The notes under the pieces are model-generated. The model was not told where the DNA came from. It was given only the letters and a program-made list of their open reading frames with translations, and did no database searches. A stretch of 64,000 nt of DNA from Flavobacterium sp. (GTDB taxonomy: Bacteria > Bacteroidota > Bacteroidia > Flavobacteriales > Flavobacteriaceae), in contig NZ_SEBR01000012.1 in the NCBI RefSeq assembly GCF_004295795.1, positions 60,368 to 124,367 of the forward strand, read 5' to 3'. A program made the position numbers and the translations under genes. Below are positions 34,281-41,788 of the stretch, piece after piece. Position 1 is the stretch's first letter. Every line of letters begins with the position of its first letter.

Positions 34281-35588
34281 TCAAGATAACTGGGTGACCT
34301 CAATTACATTTGAATTTTCTGACCATAATCCTTGAACATCTTTAGTACGCATATAAAATGAAGATGTAGAACCCGGAACCATCATTTGAATTAGAGCTCC
34401 AGTAGTGCTTCCACTCAGGGTTTTTATTAGCGAGCCATTTTGGTAAATCTCGATTGAATCTCTAGGTACATCGCTAAAGGGTTGCGTCCAAGAGATAAAG
34501 AAACTATTTGAGGTGATTTGAGATGCTGTGAAGTCAGTCGTCGTCGCTGGTGGCAAACCGTCAAGCTCAGCCGATGTTACTAGTTTTTCAGTCGTTCCCG
34601 CCGCATTAGTGGCCGATACAGTAAAAGAAATTTCATTTGAATCAGGTGTTCCAGTAATTAACCCTGTAACAGTATTGACAGAAAATCCTGCCGGCAAATC
34701 AATAGCCCCAAAAGAAGTAGGATTTTCTGTTGCGTATATTTGATACTCGAATGGAATACCGGAAACAGTAATGGGGTGTGATGCCGATGTAATAAATGGA
34801 GGATACTGCGGCGTAACCGCTCCTATTGCACTCACTACAATATTTTGAGAAGTCAATCCATGAATATTGCTTACAGTGATCGTAAAGTCAATTTCTTGAG
34901 TGCTACCGTTGTAAATTCCAGTGATAAATCCACTTTGCTCATTAATTGAGAGTCCGGATGGTAATTGTCCAGCCGATACAACAAAAGAGGTAGGGGCATT
35001 TGTAGCTACTATTTGAAAACTCATTGCAACGCCACTATTTATAGTGAACCCAGGAAAGCTCGTAATCACCGGCGCAAGTCCCGGCTCCGGTTCGGGTTCC
35101 GGCTCCGGGTCTGGAATTTCACCCTCGCTTTCGTAAACCATATAGTAAACTGGACGATGGCGTGTCTCCCCTACAATCTTCAATTTCGTCGCGCCCTTGT
35201 CTTCCGGTTTTTCCATATCGTCGATTTCAATTGACAGATAAAGTGGCTGAAGATCAGAACCGTAAATCTTCTGAAAACGATTGTTTAGGCATCCGACGAC
35301 CACGCAAGGCCGATTTTTGTATTTATCCAGGTGCGCTTCAAGACATTGGCTGCGCGTGATGAACTGCATCCGGATATCGATCTCGAACAGATCCTTTCGC
35401 CTTTCGGTCGTTTTTACGCTTATGGAATCTTCGTCGATTTCGGCCTCTACATTGGAATCCATTGGCGTAAAGACAACGAATGCTGCGGTTTTGTCGGTAA
35501 GTACCACCGGCCAATTCGAGGTTTCTTCCAAAAGAAAAATGTGCAAGGCGGAAAATCCCGATGGTTGCTCTTTGATGCTGAATACCAT
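34281..35588 (-). CDS. Virion protein with proline-rich linker, two Ig-like domains and FN3 domain
   Basis: 435 residues. Residues 1-155 form a phage-specific beta-rich domain; a DPEPEPEPEPG linker near 160-172 follows; then two cadherin/He_PIG-type Ig repeats, each with the signature GLSINEQSGFITG or GFSVNTVTGLITG (near 215 and 300); then a C-terminal FN3 domain (about 345-435, SFFISWTQPF). Ig decorations on virions bind host glycans or mucus weakly. The base domain may be a tail or head decoration. Confidence 0.75.
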   Translation of the reverse strand: MVFSIKEQPSGFSALHIFLLEETSNWPVVLTDKTAAFVVFTPMDSNVEAEIDEDSISVKTTERRKDLFEIDIRMQFITRSQCLEAHLDKYKNRPCVVVGCLNNRFQKIYGSDLQPLYLSIEIDDMEKPEDKGATKLKIVGETRHRPVYYMVYESEGEIPDPEPEPEPEPGLAPVITSFPGFTINSGVAMSFQIVATNAPTSFVVSAGQLPSGLSINEQSGFITGIYNGSTQEIDFTITVSNIHGLTSQNIVVSAIGAVTPQYPPFITSASHPITVSGIPFEYQIYATENPTSFGAIDLPAGFSVNTVTGLITGTPDSNEISFTVSATNAAGTTEKLVTSAELDGLPPATTTDFTASQITSNSFFISWTQPFSDVPRDSIEIYQNGSLIKTLSGSTTGALIQMMVPGSTSSFYMRTKDVQGLWSENSNVIEVTQLS

Positions 35589-35632
35589 AAATTTTATTTT
35601 TACAAAACTGTCGTCTACTCACGCCTTTGTTT

Positions 35633-36127
35633 TCAGGCCGTCGCGCGAAATTGGGGAGCAAAGTCTACTTTTATAGTTCCTTTTTTTGCGCGGATCGACT
35701 CTTTTGAATAGCGTTGGTAATTTCGATAGACGCTTTCGAGCTTCAGATCATTCTCGCAAATGTCATAGTGTTTGAGAAATTGGCGAATTGCTTCGTAGGC
35801 CGTTGAATTCCCACGAATTATCGCCATATCGACGAAGCAATTAAGATCGTCCTTGAACAAACGCTCGAGCAATTCTGACAAAAACCGCTTCCGGTTATGC
35901 CCGATCTCGAATCCATTAATATTGAAATACCTCTGCGTGATCACGATTTCGTATCGCTCGGGATATTCAGAAGCCAGCTTTTTGGGTTTTTCGATTTTCT
36001 TGTCGAGCATCGAAAGCAACAAAAGACCGATCGCCGTTTTTTTCGTCACAACATGCTTGCTGCCATATTTCCCGACGAGCCATTTTTTCAAATGGCTTCG
36101 AACCGGAATCGAAAGTAAGATCTCCAT
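35633..36127 (-). CDS. Basic helical protein at the head of the late genes; possible regulator
   Basis: 164 residues, rich in Lys/Arg, beginning MEILLSIPVRSHLKKWLVGKYG. No helix-turn-helix can be named. It is the first gene after the early terminator and the origin-like gap, and its own control region carries a paired direct repeat (36150-36183) but no late promoter. That is where a late-gene activator would be expected. Function is open. Confidence 0.55.
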   Translation of the reverse strand: MEILLSIPVRSHLKKWLVGKYGSKHVVTKKTAIGLLLLSMLDKKIEKPKKLASEYPERYEIVITQRYFNINGFEIGHNRKRFLSELLERLFKDDLNCFVDMAIIRGNSTAYEAIRQFLKHYDICENDLKLESVYRNYQRYSKESIRAKKGTIKVDFAPQFRATA

Positions 36128-36149
36128 GAATGTTTGTTTGTTCGGTAAA

Positions 36150-36183
36150 AATATTCAATATGCATACACGAATATTCAATATG
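36150..36183 (-). promoter_or_regulatory. Paired direct repeats upstream of the 164-residue gene
   Basis: AATATTCAATATG occurs at 36150-36162 and 36171-36183; the 21-bp offset is two helical turns, placing both on one DNA face. Probably binding sites of a dimeric regulator. Confidence 0.55.
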
Positions 36184-36230
36184 AATATTTTTTTTCATTT
36201 TCGTTTTTCGTCGTTATTTCTGACAAAAAA

Positions 36231-36453
36231 ACTCCACAAAACAACATCTTGAAAATCAATGCCTTACTATTTTATCTGAGTTGGATTCTGTGGAACTTCG
36301 CTTATTTTGTTGGAGTTGGTTTTTTGGAGTTCCACAAGTTCCACAAAATTTTATTTAAACAAAAAATAAAAGTATTTGATTATAATTACTTAATATATAA
36401 TAGATTATAGTAATAAAATAAGTAAAATGTGGAGTTGTGGAGTTGTGGAATTC
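36231..36453. other. Iteron-like repeats flanking an AT-rich block: candidate replication origin
   Basis: Elements of type TGTGGA(A/G)(C/T)T: reverse strand at 36231-36238; forward at 36289-36297; tandem reverse copies AGTTCCACA at 36328-36336 and 36337-36345; forward TGGAGTTG, TGGAGTTG, TGGAATTC in tandem at 36430-36453. Between 36346 and 36427 lies a stretch of about 80 bases almost free of G and C. No gene is supported in 36128-36586. Confidence 0.5.
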
Positions 36454-36560
36454 GCACTTTCTTCTTTTTCAGCCGAAAGAAAAATTTTTCATTTTTCTTT
36501 ATCCTTTGGAGGTGCGGGGGATTTGCCCAAATACTGTTTTCGTTTCTTTTTAGATAATAA

Positions 36561-36583
36561 AAAACCCGCTATTTGCGGGCTTG
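36561..36583 (-). terminator. Terminator of the early operon
   Basis: Reverse strand AAGCCCGC-AAATA-GCGGGTTTTTT just after the stop of the gene at 36587. It separates early from late leftward transcription. Confidence 0.85.
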
Positions 36584-36586
36584 TTT

Positions 36587-36868
36587 TCAGGCAACCGAAC
36601 ATTGATGTCGGTGTTCACATTTTTGGCAGTCTGTTTCCTTTGCGATCTTGGAAATCGTATGTTCCAATTCATTTACCAGATAGCAACTTTGGCGATCGGT
36701 TTTGTCGATTTCTGCCTCGGCCGAATAAAGTACGATATTCTTGAGCCGTCGCAAACTTCGCTTCATCTGCTTGGGGGAAACGTCGTCCAACAATTTCAGT
36801 AATCTCGCCTGATTTGGCGTAACCTTCACGAGTTCGGTTTTTTTGCTGCATTCTCTGGGTGCATTCAT
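36587..36868 (-). CDS. Small protein with C-terminal CxxC motif
   Basis: 93 residues from ATG 36866-36868 (a longer frame reaches 36901). Basic helical centre (PKQMKRSLRRLKNIV) and a C-terminal CQKCEHRHQC that could bind zinc. Last gene of the early operon. Not recognised. Confidence 0.6.
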   Translation of the reverse strand: MNAPRECSKKTELVKVTPNQARLLKLLDDVSPKQMKRSLRRLKNIVLYSAEAEIDKTDRQSCYLVNELEHTISKIAKETDCQKCEHRHQCSVA

Positions 36869-36939
36869 TACTTCAAGGGTTAGGCGGTCCGCAGAAAACA
36901 CCGCTTGGCGGCAATGTTTGTGTGTTCAGATGTCTAGCG

Positions 36940-36990
36940 CGAGCCGAAAGTGGATAAAGTTTGTTCTTTGGCTCGGTTTTGCCGCCTCGC
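36940..36990. repeat. Long imperfect hairpin in the 36869-37064 gap
   Basis: GCGAGCCGAAAG pairs with CTTTGGCTCG across a 15-base loop, flanked by further GC-rich dyads near 36878-36905. It resembles the structured intergenic repeats found between the other early accessory genes. Confidence 0.45.
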
Positions 36991-37064
36991 ATTGAACTGG
37001 ATTGGAAATCGCAATATGAACGTTTACAGTTTGCATTTAAGTATGGGAATGTGAATATTTTCGC

Positions 37065-37340
37065 TCAATCAGAATCAATCGCCGGTTTTTCCTGAACACT
37101 GATCGCCGGAAAAGCACTGGGAACATAAACCATTTTTTCCTTGAAATATTGGTTGAGTTCCCGTTTGTCGGTTTGTTCGGTGAGGTAGTATGGTTTTTGG
37201 TCGATCTTTCCCGTCAGCTGACTTTTAAGAAAATACATAACGCCGTAGCGCGGTCGATGTTGATGATCCGTCAAATCGAAATATTCGGCCAAAACCAAAT
37301 TCATCGTTACGGTTGCTAAAGGCTTGCTGATTTCGCTCAT
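37065..37340 (-). CDS. Small early protein, 91 residues
   Basis: ATG at 37338-37340. Beta-rich with many Tyr and Lys (RPRYGVMYFLKSQLTGKIDQKPYYL). No recognised domain. Part of the accessory early set. Confidence 0.55.
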   Translation of the reverse strand: MSEISKPLATVTMNLVLAEYFDLTDHQHRPRYGVMYFLKSQLTGKIDQKPYYLTEQTDKRELNQYFKEKMVYVPSAFPAISVQEKPAIDSD

Positions 37341-37387
37341 TTTCTTCGCTTATACTTCCCTTTGGGTTGGATAGTGGTTTGACTTTG

Positions 37388-37445
37388 GCGGGGATAAATC
37401 GGTTATAGGCAAGCGATGGAAAACCGCCGCTTGCCATTAACTATT
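37388..37445. repeat. Palindromic intergenic element
   Basis: GTTATAGGCAAGCG...CGCTTGCCATTAAC forms a near-perfect 14-bp stem with a 12-base loop around 37400-37442, directly at the end of the 37441 gene. Confidence 0.6.
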
Positions 37446-37704
37446 GCAACTCGGCTTCGATTTCTTCGAGGCGTCTTTGCAATTTTTCTTTTTCCGCAGT
37501 TAAGCGATTTCTTTTCAGTTCCGAAGGTTCCACATGATCGTAGCTATCCGGCGCGAAACCTTTCGACCATTCTTCTGCTTCTTCTTTTGTAGAAAACTCT
37601 TGGCTACCTAAAATGACGATGTGATTTGGATTTTCGTCAGAGGTTTCAACAAACGCCCACGCTCTACTGTTTTCGTGCACCCGCACTTTTCTAATTAATG
37701 CCAT
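37441..37704 (-). CDS. Small early protein with C-terminal coiled coil
   Basis: 87 residues: an N-terminal beta part (RKVRVHENSRAWAFVETS) and a C-terminal coiled coil (RLTAEKEKLQRRLEEIEAEL). ATG at 37702-37704. Not recognised. Confidence 0.6.
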   Translation of the reverse strand: MALIRKVRVHENSRAWAFVETSDENPNHIVILGSQEFSTKEEAEEWSKGFAPDSYDHVEPSELKRNRLTAEKEKLQRRLEEIEAELQ

Positions 37705-37746
37705 AACCTATATTTCGGGTTTTACAAAGGCCGCCCAAGCCTGTTT

Positions 37747-38313
37747 TTATGAAGTCACGCCGCTATCAGTGATCGCGTGTCGATTTGAATTTCTCCAGGT
37801 ATCAACGCGACCATCTTTATGCTCATCAACCCATTTGATCATATATTCCGAAAGTTGTCTATGCCAAATCTTTTGACCTTCAACCGGTTTCCAGTGTTCC
37901 GTTTCCGCTTTTTTCGCATTACGCAAATACTCTTTTATTTCTCCCGTAGCGTTTACCATCGGCAAGTACAGCCACGCTGGTGTATAGCTGAAAGAAAGTT
38001 TATCTGCAAAGCAAAGTTTTGACGGCTGTGCGCCATGGTTTTTGGCATAGTATCTGGAATGATACATTGAGAAGTCGGACCATTTTTTACCGAAGATGCT
38101 CATTATCTTTGCGCCTAGTTCTACGTGCGTCTCGCCTTCTGGCCCATCCATGTTTGGTTTGCCCAGATATCCAAGATCGTGAACAAAAAATGCAATCCAA
38201 AGACGTGGATCAAATGGGAATCCATATAATTTAGTCCAAGCCATTGCGACAAAAAACGGATGCAGAAAGAAACAATGTGCTCCGAACAATACTGATTTAG
38301 TTCCTATTTTCAT
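37747..38313 (-). CDS. HD-superfamily-like phosphohydrolase
   Basis: 188 residues. Metal ligands of an HD domain are visible in order: His in GAHCFFLHPFF, the HD pair in FFVHDLGYLG near residue 45, further His in ETHVELG and YHSRYYAKNHG, and Asp in CFADKLSF near 105. HD hydrolases act on nucleotides or nucleic-acid ends. As a phage early gene it could adjust dNTP pools or remove a host signalling nucleotide; neither is shown. Confidence 0.65.
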   Translation of the reverse strand: MKIGTKSVLFGAHCFFLHPFFVAMAWTKLYGFPFDPRLWIAFFVHDLGYLGKPNMDGPEGETHVELGAKIMSIFGKKWSDFSMYHSRYYAKNHGAQPSKLCFADKLSFSYTPAWLYLPMVNATGEIKEYLRNAKKAETEHWKPVEGQKIWHRQLSEYMIKWVDEHKDGRVDTWRNSNRHAITDSGVTS

Positions 38314-38334
38314 AAAGTTGTAGTTTCGCCAGCC

Positions 38335-38400
38335 TATAACCGCGCATAATCGCCCCGGCGGGTGCGCGGTTGGTTGAACATTTCATTTTTTAAGATCGTT
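38335..38400. repeat. Structured intergenic repeat, type A copy 1
   Basis: AACCGCGCA (38338-38346) pairs with TGCGCGGTT (38363-38371) over a loop containing GCCCCGGCGG; the tail TTGGTTGAAC...TTTAAGATCG is shared with copy 2 at 40864-40926 (about 85 percent alike by eye). A type B element with the palindrome GAGAATACTTTCTC (38412-38425) follows. Confidence 0.7.
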
Positions 38401-38473
38401 TGCGTTTGGCAGAGAATACTTTCTCCGGGTGTCCGCCGCCGCGGTTATGCGTCCGTCGTTATGCGCCATTGCA

Positions 38474-39016
38474 TCAAGATTGCGGTAACTTCATGAAAGT
38501 CATCCAGTGAGTTTTACCGTGCCGACCGGTCGTGTGACCGAAAAGAGGTTCGTAAGCAATGACTTTTAAAATTTCCGAAACTTTGATTTGATCTTCGTTC
38601 CATTTGAAAATTACAATGCCATGAATTTCGACAACGCGCATACATTCATCGAACCCGGCTTTGATGTAAGGTTTCCAGTCAGCAGGCAAAATTCCGTACT
38701 TCTTGGCCAACCAACTTTCTTTACCAGCTTTGACCAAATGCGGTGGATCAAACGAAACGAGTTTAAACGAATTGTCAGAAAATGGCATGTCGGTAAAATC
38801 GGCCTCGATATCAGGTTTTATTTCCAACTTCCTGCCGTCACAAAGAATGTGATCTTCGGTGCGTTTGTCGGCAAATAAAACGAGCGGATTGGATTTATTG
38901 AACCAAAACATTTTAGAGCCGCAGCAAGCGTCAAGAATTGGTTTGTCAGCAACGGCAGCATAACCGCCGCTAATCGCAATGGCTGGTTTTTCGGTAATTG
39001 ATAAATCTGTTTTCAT
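38474..39016 (-). CDS. SAM-dependent methyltransferase with DPP(H) motif
   Basis: 180 residues. Motif I is ILDACCGSKMFWF near residue 28, an acidic VLFADKR follows, and motif IV is VSFDPPHLV near 85, the D-P-P-[YFWH] signature of N6-adenine/N4-cytosine amino methyltransferases. The end GRHGKTHWMTFMKL is conserved in phage members I recall. It may protect phage DNA from host nucleases. No cognate restriction enzyme is nearby. ATG at 39014-39016. Confidence 0.75.
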   Translation of the reverse strand: MKTDLSITEKPAIAISGGYAAVADKPILDACCGSKMFWFNKSNPLVLFADKRTEDHILCDGRKLEIKPDIEADFTDMPFSDNSFKLVSFDPPHLVKAGKESWLAKKYGILPADWKPYIKAGFDECMRVVEIHGIVIFKWNEDQIKVSEILKVIAYEPLFGHTTGRHGKTHWMTFMKLPQS

Positions 39017-39096
39017 AATTTCGTTTTGTTGTTTCGGAGAATACTATTTTCAAAAGTCGCCACTGCGTTTAGCGGTCACTCGTTACTTGCTACAAA
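39017..39096. repeat. Structured intergenic repeat, type B
   Basis: Contains GAGAATACT (39038-39046) and GTCACTCGTTA (39075-39085), both shared with neighbouring gaps. Read on the gene strand, the order is TAACGAGTGAC, GC-rich dyad, then AGTATTCTC before the next ATG. Confidence 0.6.
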
Positions 39097-39453
39097 TCAA
39101 TCTCGTTTCCAAAACAATTCGTAGTATTTTTTTGGAGATATTGTTTCCAAATATTTTTTTGATTCTGCTGATAGTCGACAAAAGAATTCTCTTTCAATTT
39201 TTATCATTCCGCGATTTTCCAAATTGTTGATGAAGTTTCTATATTTTGAAAGTGTGTCGAAATGCGATAATGGAGCTTGAAATTTGTCCACCAAATGCAT
39301 TAAATAAAAAACTCCCTCGTGCGAATTGTCTGAAATATATTTTAAAACCCATTCTTGCAAAAAAGATGGTTTCCTTCCGTTAATTTTTGCAGCAAGTAAC
39401 CGGCGCTCACCGCCATCGCTGGCTTTCGTTTCAATGTTCGTTTGGTTTCCCAT
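39097..39453 (-). CDS. Early protein, possibly winged-helix, 118 residues
   Basis: After a polar N-terminus (ASDGGERRLLAAKIN) the body looks like a winged helix: LQEWVLKYISDN, HLVDKFQAPLSHFDTLSKYRNFINNLENRGMIKIE. That spacing fits a DNA-binding domain, so a regulatory role is possible. Not recognised at family level. Confidence 0.55.
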   Translation of the reverse strand: MGNQTNIETKASDGGERRLLAAKINGRKPSFLQEWVLKYISDNSHEGVFYLMHLVDKFQAPLSHFDTLSKYRNFINNLENRGMIKIEREFFCRLSAESKKYLETISPKKYYELFWKRD

Positions 39454-39534
39454 AAGTTCGTTTTTGTTAAGCAGAGAATACTTTCTTCGTCGGGCCGCGA
39501 CGATCGGTGTAGCGCTTACGCGTTACCGGCAAGC
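39454..39534. repeat. Structured intergenic repeat, type B
   Basis: Contains CAGAGAATACTTTCTT (39472-39487) and, closer to the preceding stop codon, GC-rich dyads ending CGCGTTACCGGC. Same order as the elements at 39017 and 38402. Confidence 0.6.
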
Positions 39535-39984
39535 CTACAAATACCCGAGTACACGAGCTGTTTCCTGAATATCAATCATGTCCTCGTTTGAGTAGCCCCA
39601 ATGTGAACAATACAAACCGCCATAGCCGTGATTATGATTTGACGGATCGCCAGTCGTGATATAATCTTTGAAATCTTTTGTGAGCGCCCAAAGTGTGCCG
39701 CCGTGATGCCATCCTTTTGGCGGATAACCGTTTTTGGTCGATAAACACATTTCGCTTTCGTTGTATTCATTGAACATATAGAGCCGACCGTTTCGTAAAA
39801 AGATTTTTGCAACACGGCCATCACGCGCAAAGAACTTTCTGCCGCGCTTTGCAATTTCCTGAATAATTTCATTCACAATATCAATGCGATTTTGTTGAGT
39901 AAGGCCAGCCGGTAACCGCGGCTTTACGAAATCGCTGGTTTTCGTTTCGTCAGAGAGTACTCCGGTAGTTGGTAATTTTTCCAT
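39535..39984 (-). CDS. Early phage protein, 149 residues
   Basis: Gly, Tyr, His and Asn-rich C-terminal half (GYPPKGWHHGGTLWALTKDF, SNHNHGYGGLYCSHWGYS) after a helical N-terminal part. I recall similar proteins in Bacteroidota phages and mobile elements, without known function. ATG at 39982-39984. Confidence 0.6.
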   Translation of the reverse strand: MEKLPTTGVLSDETKTSDFVKPRLPAGLTQQNRIDIVNEIIQEIAKRGRKFFARDGRVAKIFLRNGRLYMFNEYNESEMCLSTKNGYPPKGWHHGGTLWALTKDFKDYITTGDPSNHNHGYGGLYCSHWGYSNEDMIDIQETARVLGYL

Positions 39985-40037
39985 TCGTATAAAATTTAAT
40001 TTTTAATTGGCCGCGACTATCGCAAAGCCGTCACTCG

Positions 40038-40850
40038 TTATATGACAGCAACAGCATCCGGAAACTGACGAATCATAAGATCATCCGGTATTTGCTGAAT
40101 CTTGTCAATTTGCTTGAAGAAATACGGCACGTTTGCTACCTCACACAATTCTTTCATTTCATATGCCCACTTTAAATCAAATGGTCGTTTGCCGGGTCCG
40201 CTTTCGCCGCCTTGGATAATCCAATTAATATGATGAATCGGATAACCAAATTTTTCTGTTGGTTCTGCAAGATCAATCGATTCGATTTGAGGTTCAATGC
40301 TTAGAAACTTTCGCCCTTTGACTTTAATGAAGTATGGAAACAAATCGGCGACGTTTTTCTCAACGCTCAATGAGATTCCGAACATCACATTGGCCGGTGG
40401 GTTTTCCTTCCAACTTTCGGGAGTGTATTTATTGATGTTTGACGGTCGCTTTGTCAGGAGCAAAAAATGCAGATTCGGAAATTTTCCCATTTCGACCATC
40501 GAAAAGAAAATCTGCCGCATTTTGCCCGTTGTCCAATGGATCCCATCAACAATATATGGATCGCCTTTGCTGTCAATCATCTTAACTGGTTTTTCAAAAA
40601 TGTCCATCATTGACCCAACGAAAACGCGATGCGTCTCATTCGCTGCCGCTGCCAACTTCTGAAACCGATTTAATTCAGCGAAAGCAGATTTAACCAACTT
40701 TCTCGGTTTGTCATTTCCCCACACATCGTTTCCCCAACGATGCGAAAGTTTCTCTGCGTAACAGTTGTCGCAGCCCTCATGCACCTTCGTGCAACCTGAC
40801 CACAGATTTAAAGTGTGGTGCGTCCATTCAATTTTAGAATTTTGTGCCAT
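40038..40850 (-). CDS. DUF5131 (phage Gp37/Gp68) family protein
   Basis: 270 residues. Opens SKIEWTHHTLNLWSGCTKVHEGCDNCYAE, the family hallmark with a C-x6-C-x2-C cluster reminiscent of radical-SAM iron-sulfur binding; later FLSIEPQIESIDL and WIIQGGESGPGKRPFD are also conserved. Widespread in phages and mobile elements; function unknown. ATG at 40848-40850. Confidence 0.88.
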   Translation of the reverse strand: MAQNSKIEWTHHTLNLWSGCTKVHEGCDNCYAEKLSHRWGNDVWGNDKPRKLVKSAFAELNRFQKLAAAANETHRVFVGSMMDIFEKPVKMIDSKGDPYIVDGIHWTTGKMRQIFFSMVEMGKFPNLHFLLLTKRPSNINKYTPESWKENPPANVMFGISLSVEKNVADLFPYFIKVKGRKFLSIEPQIESIDLAEPTEKFGYPIHHINWIIQGGESGPGKRPFDLKWAYEMKELCEVANVPYFFKQIDKIQQIPDDLMIRQFPDAVAVI

Positions 40851-40863
40851 AATTTTACCGTGA

Positions 40864-40926
40864 TATAACCGCGCCTAATTGCCCCGGCGGCGCGCGGTTG
40901 GTTGAAAATTTTTTTTTAAGATCGTT
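40864..40926. repeat. Structured intergenic repeat, type A copy 2
   Basis: AACCGCGC (40867-40874) pairs with GCGCGGTT (40892-40899); same loop and same TTTAAGATCG tail as the copy at 38335. It fills the gap before the DUF5131 gene. Confidence 0.7.
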
Positions 40927-41643
40927 CTACTGGAAACCCGCGGGACGCTCGATGCGTTCAAACTCAACAACCCAAACCCAAGGATTAGCGTCCCGTGATT
41001 CTTTGCCGTTAATTGATTGCCATAGTGAACGAAAACTATCTGAAGGATAGGTATAACCTGATGAATCGGAAGGATTTGAATAGTCATTATAAGCAGACAT
41101 CGTGTTCAACATAATCGGCAAAACTCCTTCAGCAACAGCATCGTCTTCAGAAATATCCATTAACCGCTCTACTCGAAGCGACTTAACCCTAAGAAAGATT
41201 CGGCAAGCCCATTTTTCCATGTAGATTGATGGAATCTTGCAAAACTTGTAATTTCCATTTTTGTCAAGACGAACTTTAAAGTCGCTAGGAATCAAATCTT
41301 CATCAATCGACTCATTATCCGCGTCGTATGTTAATTCTAGTTCACCATTCTGATATAGAGTTTCGCGAACCCAAAGAATATCGCCAGGCGAGCCGTGAGG
41401 ACATGCGATTTCGTCATTGCCCCAAAAATAAAATACTGAGCCACAACTGTGAGTAGATAAAGGAAAGGTCGAACACGTCGGCACATATCCGCCAATCTTT
41501 ACGACACGGCGGGTTTGCGTTTTTGCCCCGGAAATAATCGCTTTTATCATTTCCCTCGAAAATAAAATCGGAATGAATTTCGGGCTTGCAGTAGCCGGCG
41601 CTTCCTGCAATGGATGGTTTTCGTGTTGTCGATTTTTCTTCAT
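40927..41643 (-). CDS. ASCH/PUA-like domain protein
   Basis: 238 residues. The N-terminal motif FIPILFSREMIKAIISGAKTQTRRVVK and the later GDILWVRETL fit the phage-type ASCH family (beta-barrel RNA-binding fold related to PUA). Common in phage genomes beside DUF5131 genes. The start makes an ATGA overlap with the 47-residue gene upstream. Confidence 0.75.
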   Translation of the reverse strand: MKKNRQHENHPLQEAPATASPKFIPILFSREMIKAIISGAKTQTRRVVKIGGYVPTCSTFPLSTHSCGSVFYFWGNDEIACPHGSPGDILWVRETLYQNGELELTYDADNESIDEDLIPSDFKVRLDKNGNYKFCKIPSIYMEKWACRIFLRVKSLRVERLMDISEDDAVAEGVLPIMLNTMSAYNDYSNPSDSSGYTYPSDSFRSLWQSINGKESRDANPWVWVVEFERIERPAGFQ

Positions 41644-41783
41644 ATTTCCCCGCGCCTTACCTTAGCCCGAATCAAATCGAGCTTCGAATTCATTTCCTTG
41701 CGATACTTTTCGTAAGTCTCATTTTTTGGGTTTTCTTCCGCAGATTTTGGAACACCCAGTAATTTTTTCAAAATTTTTCTCAT
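41640..41783 (-). CDS. 47-residue basic protein between primase and ASCH genes
   Basis: ATG at 41781-41783, five bases after the primase stop; stop overlaps the next start (ATGA). Reads MRKILKKLLGVPKSAEE and ends RRGEI: a basic amphipathic helix followed by a charged helix. The tight coupling on both sides is the evidence that it is translated. Confidence 0.6.
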   Translation of the reverse strand: MRKILKKLLGVPKSAEENPKNETYEKYRKEMNSKLDLIRAKVRRGEI

Positions 41784-41788
41784 ATCGG

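Noticed and set aside
35853..36410. 185-codon forward frame across the origin-like gap
   Set aside because: First half is antisense to the 164-residue gene, second half translates AT-rich DNA.
37388..40926. Integron attC sites
   Set aside because: The palindromes place GTTA outward-in rather than the RYYYAAC...GTTRRRY order, and there is no integron-type integrase domain in the phage integrase.
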